Position numbers and translations under genes: made by a program. This document shows positions 17,060 through 22,606 of a DNA stretch of 22,606 bases, in pieces. A model generated the notes under the pieces. It worked only from the letters and a program-made list of their open reading frames with translations. It made no database searches and was not told the origin of the DNA. This DNA is from JADJNW01 sp964517175 (GTDB lineage Bacteria; Bacteroidota; Bacteroidia; Chitinophagales; Saprospiraceae), in contig CAZFBU010000068.1 in the NCBI GenBank assembly GCA_964517175.1, forward strand, positions 1 to 22,606. Direction: 5' to 3'. Position 1 is the stretch's first letter, and each line of letters opens with the position of its first letter.

Positions 17060-17710
17060 ATGACAGCGAAAAAGTCGAAGTTTTTAAAGCCTTCGTTTAT
17101 CTTATCCACAGCAATTTTGCTGCTACTATTGGTGGGATTGCCCATCGGTTCGTGGTACTATTTACAGAGAGGGCTGGAATACCGGCAATCGCTCAAATCA
17201 GATTTGAAGGACTACGGCAAGTTGCCTGTATTTGAACTGGAAACAACCGGCGGTGAATTACTGACAAATGAAGATATTGCTGCGCGGATGGTTCTAGCTG
17301 CTTTCCTCGATTTCGATGATGATGAGCTGTTGCAAAAACTGGGAGAAACGCTGGGTAAATTGCACGATCAGTTTGATGAACGAAATGACCTGGCTTTTCT
17401 GATGCACCTGACGGGCTCTGCTACGACGCAGGAAGCCGTGGAGCGCTTCGCAGAAACTTACGAACTGGTAGATCCCAGGCAGTGCTATTTTGTAAAAACC
17501 AACGATGCAACGCAACAAGCAAAAAAAATGTATGATATGCCCACGGAGGCTGTGCGTACGCACTTCGCGCTGACGGATACTACGCACACCGTGCGACGAC
17601 ACTATGATATACGACTGGAAGCAGATGTCAAACGCCTTGTGGAGCACATTGCATTAATATTGCCACAGGGCAACGAGCGAAAAACCGTTTCTAACAGAGA
17701 TTCAGAATAA
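17060..17710 (+). CDS. SCO1/SenC-like membrane-anchored thioredoxin-fold protein without the copper motif
   Basis: Position (between the oxidase subunits and DUF420) and layout suggest a SCO1/SenC-type protein, the family that helps load CuA. The 216-residue protein has one N-terminal helix (about 13-35), then LPVFELETTGGELLTNEDIAARMV, which resembles the start of the SCO thioredoxin fold. The CxxxC expected next is absent: residues 81-90 read AFLDFDDDEL. The only cysteine is C142. No copper-binding site of the known kind can therefore form. It may have a structural or chaperone role, or may simply be a divergent thioredoxin-like protein. The next gene starts 5 nt after its stop codon. Confidence 0.6.
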   Translation: MTAKKSKFLKPSFILSTAILLLLLVGLPIGSWYYLQRGLEYRQSLKSDLKDYGKLPVFELETTGGELLTNEDIAARMVLAAFLDFDDDELLQKLGETLGKLHDQFDERNDLAFLMHLTGSATTQEAVERFAETYELVDPRQCYFVKTNDATQQAKKMYDMPTEAVRTHFALTDTTHTVRRHYDIRLEADVKRLVEHIALILPQGNERKTVSNRDSE

Positions 17711-17715
17711 CACTT

Positions 17716-18249
17716 ATGGAACAAAACATTCAACTCGCTAAACGCCTGAATATCTGGGCGTGGGTAGTCACGATAGCGGTACTGCTGCTGGTTGGTTTGA
17801 TGCGCCAGGTGAAAATACCGGTGCCCGCCGGATGGGACTTCAGTATGTTGCCGCCGTTTCACGCGCTGCTCAATACACTTACGGCCTTTGTCCTGATTGC
17901 CGCTTTCTATTTCATTAAACAGAAAAACGTCGTCATGCACCGTCGTATGATATATGTGGCAATGACTCTGTCGGTGCTCTTTCTGTTGTCGTACGTGACG
18001 TACCATTTTACAACCGAATCGGTGAAATACGGAGGCGAAGGCGCTATCCGGATGGTGTATTTTTTCCTGCTGATAACGCACATTACGTTAGCCGGATTGA
18101 TTTTGCCATTTATTTTATTTACTTTTATTCGGGCTTATACGAATCAAATTGATAAACATCGCAGGATGGCGAGATGGGTATTTCCATTATGGCTGTATGT
18201 TGCCATTACCGGTCCCATTTGTTATCTTATGCTGATGCCTTATTATTAA
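17716..18249 (+). CDS. DUF420 membrane protein (CtaM-like oxidase assembly factor)
   Basis: The 177-residue protein has about five hydrophobic helices and conserved-looking histidines in PPFHALLNTL (H49), VMHRRMIYVA, TYHF and THITLAG. This matches DUF420; members such as CtaM of Staphylococcus aureus are needed for maturation of heme-copper oxidases. It sits directly downstream of the SCO-like gene and 16 nt upstream of the CPMC gene, as expected for an oxidase assembly operon. The exact role is unknown. Confidence 0.85.
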   Translation: MEQNIQLAKRLNIWAWVVTIAVLLLVGLMRQVKIPVPAGWDFSMLPPFHALLNTLTAFVLIAAFYFIKQKNVVMHRRMIYVAMTLSVLFLLSYVTYHFTTESVKYGGEGAIRMVYFFLLITHITLAGLILPFILFTFIRAYTNQIDKHRRMARWVFPLWLYVAITGPICYLMLMPYY

Positions 18250-18265
18250 TAAAAAGACGAAAGTT

Positions 18266-18517
18266 ATGAAAAATAAATTCTGGAAAATAGCAGGTGTAAG
18301 TCTTATCGCACTGTTGCTGCTGGCATTTCTGCCGGACGTGCAGGCGCAATGCCCCATGTGTAAAATCGCTGCCGAAAGCAACCTGAAAGATGGTGGAACT
18401 GCCGGTAGTGGATTGAATAACGGCATTCTTTACATGCTGGCAACGCCCTATGTCATCATTGGATTGATCGGCTACATGTGGTGGCGCAACCGAAAAAAAG
18501 AGCAGGAAATCGAGTAG
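18266..18517 (+). CDS. Small membrane protein with a CPMC motif, oxidase-linked
   Basis: The 83-residue protein has a signal peptide ending near PDVQAQ (28), then at once a CPMC motif (C29, C32), a short Gly/Asn-rich stretch and one membrane helix (about 52-72) with a basic tail, WWRNRKKEQE. The Cys pair should therefore face the periplasm close to the membrane. Similar small proteins follow DUF420 genes in other Bacteroidota (from memory), but I know no assigned function. A CxxC at this place could bind copper or heme, or act as a thiol exchanger for CuA assembly, and might supply the thiols that the SCO-like neighbour lacks (inference). It ends 5 nt before a gap. Confidence 0.75.
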   Translation: MKNKFWKIAGVSLIALLLLAFLPDVQAQCPMCKIAAESNLKDGGTAGSGLNNGILYMLATPYVIIGLIGYMWWRNRKKEQEIE

Positions 18518-18522
18518 CAGGT

Positions 18523-18622
18523 NNNNNNNNNNNNNNNNNNNNNNNNNNNNNNNNNNNNNNNNNNNNNNNNNNNNNNNNNNNNNNNNNNNNNNNNNNNNNN
18601 NNNNNNNNNNNNNNNNNNNNNN
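18523..18622. other. Scaffold gap of 100 N
   Basis: A run of exactly 100 N. Unlike the first gap, the flanks share no sequence, so the true distance is unknown and the start of the next gene is lost in it. Confidence 0.95.
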
Positions 18623-19489
18623 CGACTACTGAACGCCATTTTCCTGTTGTGCTCAAAGCTCCCCATGCCGGTGCTTTACGTTTTTTCCGACCTGAGCTTC
18701 ATCGTACTGTTCTATGGCGTTCAATATCGTAAGAAGGTTGTTCTCGACAATCTGCGCAGCGCTTTTCCGGATAAGGATGAGCGCGAAATTCAGCAAATTG
18801 CCAAAGCGTTTTTCCGTCATTTTTGTGATCTGATTGTCGAAACCCTCAAATTTATGACCATCAGCGAAGCCGAGATCAAGCGCCGGCTTCAGGTCACCAA
18901 CATCGACTTGCTCAATCATTACTTCGAACAAAACCGAAGCGCGATCCTCTACATGGGGCACTACGGCAACTGGGAATGGCTACCCGCCCTGCCACTGCAC
19001 ATTCGGCATAAAATGATTACCTTTTACAAGCCCCTTTCCAATAGCTACTTCGAGCAGATACTCAAGCGCGTGCGCGAGCGCTTTGGCATGTACACCATCG
19101 AATCAAAGAATGCGTACCGTGCCCTGGTTAATTTTGCCGACCAACAAGTATATACCCTCACGATCATGATCGGCGACCAAAGTCCAACCCCGGTCAGCAG
19201 CAAAGCATGGCTGAAATTCCTGAATCAGGATACCGCTTTTCTGGTCGGTGCGGATCGCATCGCCAAAAAAACCGGGCAGGTACTCCTTTTCCCAACCTTC
19301 AAAAAGCGCAGGCGCGGACACTACGAGGTAACGTTGTCGGTACTCGAAGAGCACCCCGCCAGCGCCTCGAACCATCAAATCATTGAGCAATATGCCAGCC
19401 AACTGGAAGCCGCTATTCATGCCGATCCCAGCCTTTGGCTATGGACCCACCGCCGCTGGAAACTGGAAAAAGAAGCAGCATCGGCTTAG
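18623..19489 (+). CDS. LpxL/HtrB-family lysophospholipid (lipid A) acyltransferase, 5' end lost in gap
   Basis: The frame is open right from the gap edge (RLLNAIFLLCSKLP), and the start codon lies in the gap. Few residues, perhaps 10-20, seem to be missing, since LPMPVLYVFSDLSF resembles the family N-terminus. The family transfers acyl chains to lipid A or related glycolipids at the inner membrane. Visible motifs are YRKKVVLDNLRSAFP, the catalytic HX4E in GHYGNWEW (H at visible codon 113) and, later, MIGDQSPTP. The C-terminus (WLWTHRRWK) is typical. The internal ATG at 18665 would remove conserved residues. The link to the upstream oxidase genes depends on the scaffold being right. Confidence 0.88.
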   Translation, partial: RLLNAIFLLCSKLPMPVLYVFSDLSFIVLFYGVQYRKKVVLDNLRSAFPDKDEREIQQIAKAFFRHFCDLIVETLKFMTISEAEIKRRLQVTNIDLLNHYFEQNRSAILYMGHYGNWEWLPALPLHIRHKMITFYKPLSNSYFEQILKRVRERFGMYTIESKNAYRALVNFADQQVYTLTIMIGDQSPTPVSSKAWLKFLNQDTAFLVGADRIAKKTGQVLLFPTFKKRRRGHYEVTLSVLEEHPASASNHQIIEQYASQLEAAIHADPSLWLWTHRRWKLEKEAASA

Positions 19490-19521
19490 CCATAAAATCA
19501 AGCGCCCTTCCGCAGGTGGCA

Positions 19522-19675
19522 GAATTATTTAGCTGCTATGCTGGCGTGGTACGCGGGAAAGGGTTATTTTTGGAGAATAAGAATCACCGAACGAAGTCTC
19601 CGATGAAATCGGAGCTGGCTCGGCGCTAGCTGAGGGAGAACTGGGCGGCTCGGTACGCTAACAGGTAAAATAAAA
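19522..19675 (+). repeat. Interspersed repeat, copy A (longest)
   Basis: Begins GAATTATTTAGCTGCTATGC, continues with GTGGTACGCGGGAAAGGG, and ends in GGTAAAATAAAA. It contains a 7-bp hairpin, CTCCGAT-GAA-ATCGGAG. It carries about 30 nt more than copies B and D between GGCGCTAGCTG and the terminal AAAATAAAA. It lies between the acyltransferase and the GNAT-like gene. A short reading frame through it (CYAGVVRGKGLFLE) is most likely spurious. Confidence 0.8.
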
Positions 19676-19703
19676 GTTGGCAAAGATTTGCAAAACTTAT
19701 CAA

Positions 19704-19717
19704 TAATTTATAAATTA
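19704..19717. promoter_or_regulatory. A/T palindrome upstream of the toxin-antitoxin pair
   Basis: TAATTTATAAATTA is a perfect 14-bp palindrome 20 nt before the GNAT-like start codon. Type II toxin-antitoxin operons are often repressed by their antitoxin at such sites. The A/T richness makes a chance palindrome quite possible. Confidence 0.4.
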
Positions 19718-19737
19718 GTATAAATTTTTATCAAAAA

Positions 19738-20247
19738 ATGAAAATACATCTAAAGGATGTAGAAACAGGAAAGTTGTACAAGGGGCAAATACTTGAAAGT
19801 TTTCCAAATGAAATGCCATTAAGGAAAGACGGTTGGCAGTTCACATGGAAAAAATTAGCAAAAATTGAAGGCGCTCAGTTTTTCAAGTTAACGCTTGCAG
19901 AATCTCCCAAAGAGATTCAAGGATTATTGATGATAACCTTAATTAATGATGAAATGGTCTATATGAACAACCTGGAAGTTGCGCCACACAATTATGGGAT
20001 AAAAGGAAAATACGAAAATGTAGCAGGGTGTCTGATAGCATTTGCATGCAAAAAAAGTTTTGAATTAGGTAAAGGGCATTATTTAGGTTTTTTGTCATTC
20101 GATAGTAAGACAGAATTGATTTCTCTGTATCAAGATAAATATGGGGCAACCGGGGTAATGGGACAGAAGATGTTTATAGATACTGTAAATGGAAAGAAGT
20201 TAATGGAGAAATACCTGAACATTAAACCAGAAGGCAAAATGCAATAA
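19738..20247 (+). CDS. GNAT-like protein, probable toxin of a GNAT/XRE pair
   Basis: The 169-residue protein has no signal peptide or membrane helix. Residues about 75-140 look like a GNAT acetyltransferase core: a strand MVYMNNLEVAP, a helix NVAGCLIAFACKKSFELGKG, a strand HYLGFLSFD and a late helix ISLYQDKYGA. The acetyl-CoA loop is weak, as the usual Q/RxxGxG/A is not evident, so the enzyme may be divergent. One nucleotide separates it from a HigA/XRE-like gene, which suggests a toxin-antitoxin module with the toxin first. Both genes are clearly more A/T-rich than the oxidase genes, a sign of transfer. A non-toxic acyltransferase role is possible. Confidence 0.6.
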   Translation: MKIHLKDVETGKLYKGQILESFPNEMPLRKDGWQFTWKKLAKIEGAQFFKLTLAESPKEIQGLLMITLINDEMVYMNNLEVAPHNYGIKGKYENVAGCLIAFACKKSFELGKGHYLGFLSFDSKTELISLYQDKYGATGVMGQKMFIDTVNGKKLMEKYLNIKPEGKMQ

Positions 20248-20248
20248 T

Positions 20249-20743
20249 ATGAGTAAGCAGAAAATAACCAATGAAGGCGGGATAATTGGAACAGGCAAGG
20301 GTTTAGTAAACCAAAATAGCAAAGAATTTAGAGAATTACAGAGAGTGATAAAGGAGAGGTCAGGAGAACTCGATGAACCGGAGTTAATTGCGAACCGGCT
20401 ATTATCACTGAGGTTTCAAATGGAAACCTATTTGGAAAGAGAAAACCCGGAAAAAATAATACAAGTAGGAGAATTTTTCGAGGAATATGTGGAAGCCCTA
20501 AAGATAAAGAAGCGAGTACTTGCGGAATATATTGATTACAAAGAGAGCAACCTGAGTGCAATATTTAAAGGCAGAAGAAAGATAAATATTGATTTAGCGA
20601 TCAAACTTGGAGAAATATTCAGAATCGACCCGGCTATATGGTTACACATTCAGAGTAAAAATGAATTGATGGAGATAATCGAGAGAGATAAGAAGAAGTA
20701 CGAAAAGTATAAGCTGGAAGATTTACTGAAGGAGGTGAATTGA
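20249..20743 (+). CDS. XRE/HigA-like DNA-binding protein, probable antitoxin
   Basis: The 164-residue protein has a charged N-terminal region of about 70 residues and a helix-turn-helix at about 85-120 (LAEYIDYKESNLSAIFKGRR then KINIDLAIKLGEIF). The segment FRIDPAIWLHIQSKNELME after it is typical of the HigA/VapI antitoxin family. The N-terminal part would be the toxin-binding portion (inference). It starts 1 nt after the GNAT-like stop codon, so the two are co-transcribed and probably translationally coupled. It could repress its own operon at the palindrome at 19704-19717. Confidence 0.75.
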   Translation: MSKQKITNEGGIIGTGKGLVNQNSKEFRELQRVIKERSGELDEPELIANRLLSLRFQMETYLERENPEKIIQVGEFFEEYVEALKIKKRVLAEYIDYKESNLSAIFKGRRKINIDLAIKLGEIFRIDPAIWLHIQSKNELMEIIERDKKKYEKYKLEDLLKEVN

Positions 20744-20751
20744 TTAGAACT

Positions 20752-20839
20752 GGTATTTTGGGGCGTAGCGGGTAGGAATCACCGGACGAAGTCGCCGATG
20801 AAACCGGAGCGGGCTCGGCGCTAACTGGGTAAAATAAAA
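20752..20839 (+). repeat. Interspersed repeat, copy B (5'-truncated)
   Basis: Carries the 3' part of the repeat: GGAATCACCGGACGAAGTCG, then GATGAAACCGGAGCGGGCTCGG and CTAACTGGGTAAAATAAAA. The 5' part with GCTATGCTGGCG is missing. It starts within 10 nt of the XRE gene stop and ends 34 nt before the DUF3667 gene. Confidence 0.78.
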
Positions 20840-20872
20840 ACTACAGCTATTCAGTCTGAAACACAAAACGAC

Positions 20873-21604
20873 ATGTCAGCGCAACAACAGACCGACCACT
20901 GTAACCGATGCCAAAGCGAACTGCACGGTAATTTTTGTTCGAATTGCGGACAACCCCGAACCCTACAACGAATCAACGGACGGTACATCGCCGCCGAGAT
21001 TGGCAGCGTGTTGAATTTTGACAAGGGCATCCTGTTCACCATTCGGGAATTGCTCCTGCGCCCCGGGGAAAACATTCGAACCTTCATCCTGGAAGACCGG
21101 GACCGCCTCGTGAAGCCGGTCGTTTTTATCATCGTCTGTTCCCTGATCTATACCCTGCTCCAGCAGACGCTGGGCTTTGAAGATGGCTACGTAGGTTTTT
21201 CCTTCAGTGAAGACTCCACCACAACGGCCGTCTTCACATGGATATCGCAGAACTACGGCTACACCAACATCCTGATGGCGGTATTCATTGCGCTGTGGAT
21301 CAGAATATTCTTCCGGCGGTACGGCTACAATCTATTTGAAATACTGATCGTGCTGTGCTTCGTGATGGGCATTGGTATGCTCATCTTCTCCTTCTTCGGC
21401 ATCATCGATGCTTTTATCGATTCACCCATTATCGACAAAGGCTTTCTGTTGGGCACCCTGTACATTTCCTGGGGCATCGCCCGTTTTTTTGATAAACGCA
21501 GAATACTCAACTATCTCAAAGGCTTCCTGAGCTACATGCTGGGCATAGTGACGTTCACCTTTCTGGCACTGATGCTGGGGCTGCTGATCGACTGGATGCG
21601 GTAA
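20873..21604 (+). CDS. DUF3667 membrane protein with N-terminal zinc ribbon
   Basis: The 243-residue protein starts with a zinc-ribbon-like pair of cysteine motifs, CNRC (10-13) and CSNCG (22-26). After RINGRYIAAEIGSVLNFDKG comes the typical DUF3667 segment TIRELLLRPGENIRTFI(L)EDR, then about five hydrophobic helices to the C-terminus. The family is common in Bacteroidota, and its function is unknown to me. It is a single-gene unit with interspersed repeats on both sides. Its base composition is closer to the oxidase genes than to the toxin-antitoxin genes. Confidence 0.85.
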   Translation: MSAQQQTDHCNRCQSELHGNFCSNCGQPRTLQRINGRYIAAEIGSVLNFDKGILFTIRELLLRPGENIRTFILEDRDRLVKPVVFIIVCSLIYTLLQQTLGFEDGYVGFSFSEDSTTTAVFTWISQNYGYTNILMAVFIALWIRIFFRRYGYNLFEILIVLCFVMGIGMLIFSFFGIIDAFIDSPIIDKGFLLGTLYISWGIARFFDKRRILNYLKGFLSYMLGIVTFTFLALMLGLLIDWMR

Positions 21605-21613
21605 TAAACGGCG

Positions 21614-21681
21614 GCAATTATTTACCAGCTATGCTGGCGTGGTACGGGGAAAAGGGTTATTTTTGGGAAATGGATCACCAG
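21614..21681 (+). repeat. Interspersed repeat, copy C (3'-truncated)
   Basis: Carries the 5' part of the repeat: CAATTATTTACCAGCTATGC, GGCGTGGTACGGGGAAAAGG, GTTATTTTTGGGA and GATCACCAGA. A perfect 5-bp hairpin CCAGC-TAT-GCTGG is present. It starts about 10 nt after the DUF3667 stop codon and lies just upstream of the antitoxin/PIN pair. Confidence 0.8.
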
Positions 21682-21729
21682 ATAAGAACTTTTTAAAAGA
21701 AAAAAACATTGGTTAAGAAAAAGCAGACT

Positions 21730-21942
21730 ATGAAAATTACGAATAATCCAAATGAGTTGTTGATATCGATACCAAAAGGATTGATCGATATGCAGGATAT
21801 TCAGGATTTTATTGACTTCATCCGATACAAAATGATCGTCGCAAAAAGTGAAGCGAGCGAAGCGGAAATCGAAGCGTTGTCGCAAGAGATTGAGCAGGAA
21901 TTGGGAGAGTCCAATAAAATTTTCACGGAATCCCAGCCATGA
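21730..21942 (+). CDS. Small antitoxin-like partner of the PIN protein
   Basis: The 70-residue protein starts at the ATG at 21730; a TTG at 21709 would add a Lys-rich extension. It begins with KITNNPNELLISIPKGLID, a possible short strand of a DNA-binding dimer, followed by helical, acidic sequence (SEAEIEALSQEIEQELGE). It overlaps the PIN gene by 4 nt (ATGA), the usual antitoxin-first arrangement. I do not recognise the family with certainty; size, charge and coupling support the antitoxin call. Confidence 0.65.
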   Translation: MKITNNPNELLISIPKGLIDMQDIQDFIDFIRYKMIVAKSEASEAEIEALSQEIEQELGESNKIFTESQP

Positions 21943-22379
21943 AAATAGTTATCGACACCAATATCCTGATAAGCACCTTGATGAGTTCCGATGGCGTAAT
22001 TGGAACTTTTCTGTTGAAAGACCTCCAGGATCATGAAAAGTATTCCTGTTATATGCTTTATGTAGAGCTTTTCGATAAAAAGGAAAAGATTCTGAAATAT
22101 ACGAAGATTCCTGAAGGTGATTTTTTAGAACTCCTTTACATTGTACTCAAAAGAATAGACTTTATTAATGAGCATCAAATTTCTAAGGAAAGCTGGGATC
22201 GAGCGCTCGAACTCACGGAGGGCATAGATGTAAAAGACGTTAGTTTCGTGGCTTTAACGATTGAAACGGGTGGAATGCTTTGGACGGGTGACAAAAAACT
22301 GCACCGAGGCTTAAAAGAAAAAGGATTTGAGCGCGTAGCCAATCTGGAAGAACTGAAAGAATTGATTAAGGGAAAATAA
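21939..22379 (+). CDS. PIN-domain ribonuclease, VapC-like toxin
   Basis: The 146-residue protein starts with the PIN signature MKIVIDTNILIS (D6) and has the other acidic residues expected for the metal site: E43 in YVELF, D97/D100 in GIDVKDVSFVALTIETGG, and D118 in LWTGDKKL. PIN toxins of toxin-antitoxin pairs cut RNA, often tRNA or rRNA. The gene overlaps its small upstream partner by ATGA. Repeat copies lie on both sides (C upstream, D downstream). The target cannot be told from sequence. Confidence 0.85.
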   Translation: MKIVIDTNILISTLMSSDGVIGTFLLKDLQDHEKYSCYMLYVELFDKKEKILKYTKIPEGDFLELLYIVLKRIDFINEHQISKESWDRALELTEGIDVKDVSFVALTIETGGMLWTGDKKLHRGLKEKGFERVANLEELKELIKGK

Positions 22380-22425
22380 TGGGGCTGTGCTGATGGAATG
22401 CCTTTCAATCGCGCTAATTCACGTT

Positions 22426-22521
22426 GGAATTATTTACCGGCTATGCTGGCGCGGTACGGGGAAAAGGGTTGTTTTTGGGAGAAGTATATCACCGGACACA
22501 GTCCCGGCGCCAACTGGGTAC
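22426..22521 (+). repeat. Interspersed repeat, copy D
   Basis: Carries GGAATTATTTACCGGCTATG, GCGCGGTACGGGGAAAAGGG, GTTTTTGGGAGAA, ATCACCGGACACAGTCCCGG and CGCCAACTGGGTA. It lacks the AAAATAAAA end and the GATGAAATCGG hairpin. It lies 46 nt after the PIN stop codon. I see no gene between it and the window end; only a weak inverted repeat, CACGGC (22540) and GCCGTG (22573), follows. Confidence 0.8.
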
Positions 22522-22606
22522 TGGCTCTTTGAAGGGATGCACGGCGAGTAATACAGTACGCGTAGCCTGCAAGCCGTGTTTCATCGGTCCAAAAAAGCAG
22601 CAGGTG

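Noticed and set aside
19435..19629. Small ORF of 64 codons running through repeat copy A
   Set aside because: It overlaps the acyltransferase end and the repeat, and the same frame is not kept intact in the other copies.
19522..22521. Integron attC sites
   Set aside because: Same-direction modules with toxin-antitoxin genes are suggestive, but I could not find paired RYYYAAC and GTTRRRY core sites in the repeats, and no integrase is in the window.
19522..22521. CRISPR array
   Set aside because: The repeats are long, imperfect and separated by whole genes, without regular spacers or cas genes.
22540..22578. Inverted repeat CACGGC/GCCGTG near the window end as a terminator
   Set aside because: The stem is only 6 bp with a 27-nt loop and no T tract.

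Overview
The window looks like a scaffold from a member of the Bacteroidota, possibly a Saprospiria-type lineage (inference). The evidence is the gene order of alternative complex III followed by an aa3-type oxidase, the DUF3341, DUF420 and DUF3667 proteins, and promoter elements of the TTG / TAnnTTTG type used by this phylum. Two runs of exactly 100 N (14316-14415 and 18523-18622) show it is scaffolded, probably from a metagenome or draft assembly.

Layout. (1) 90-884: thymidylate synthase thyA, followed by a terminator-like hairpin. (2) 1138-10212: a complete actABCDEF set for alternative complex III, a quinol:cytochrome c/oxidase oxidoreductase, read from a promoter at about 1053-1085. (3) 10339-16931: the terminal oxidase block: subunit II (CuA) with an OmpA-like peptidoglycan-binding domain at its C-terminus, subunit I, heme O synthase (interrupted by an artefactual gap), two subunit III proteins and subunit IV, ending in a strong hairpin. 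(4) 17060-18517: assembly and accessory genes: a SCO1-like thioredoxin-fold protein that has lost its copper motif, a DUF420/CtaM-like membrane protein and a small CPMC membrane protein. (5) After the second gap, a 5'-truncated LpxL/HtrB-type lipid acyltransferase. (6) 19490-22606: an accessory stretch with a GNAT-like/XRE (HigA-like) pair, a DUF3667 membrane protein and an antitoxin/PIN pair. These modules are separated by four copies of an interspersed repeat of about 70-150 bp, all in the same orientation.

How it works together. Menaquinol is oxidised by ActC/ActF with ActA/ActB/ActE. Electrons pass through c hemes (seven CXXCH sites in all) to CuA in subunit II and then to the heme-copper centre of subunit I. 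CtaB, DUF420, the SCO-like protein and perhaps the CPMC protein serve cofactor assembly.

Most interesting observations. First, the CoxB-OmpA fusion, which could tether the oxidase, or an ACIII-oxidase supercomplex, to peptidoglycan. Second, a shared palindrome, TTTAGA-N5-TCTAAA, upstream of both the act and cox blocks; its centre lies exactly 56 nt before a TAnnTTTG element in each case, which suggests one regulator for the whole chain. Third, the repeat-delimited accessory modules. No tRNA, rRNA, CRISPR array or transposase was seen, and no stretch longer than 300 bases lacks a gene.
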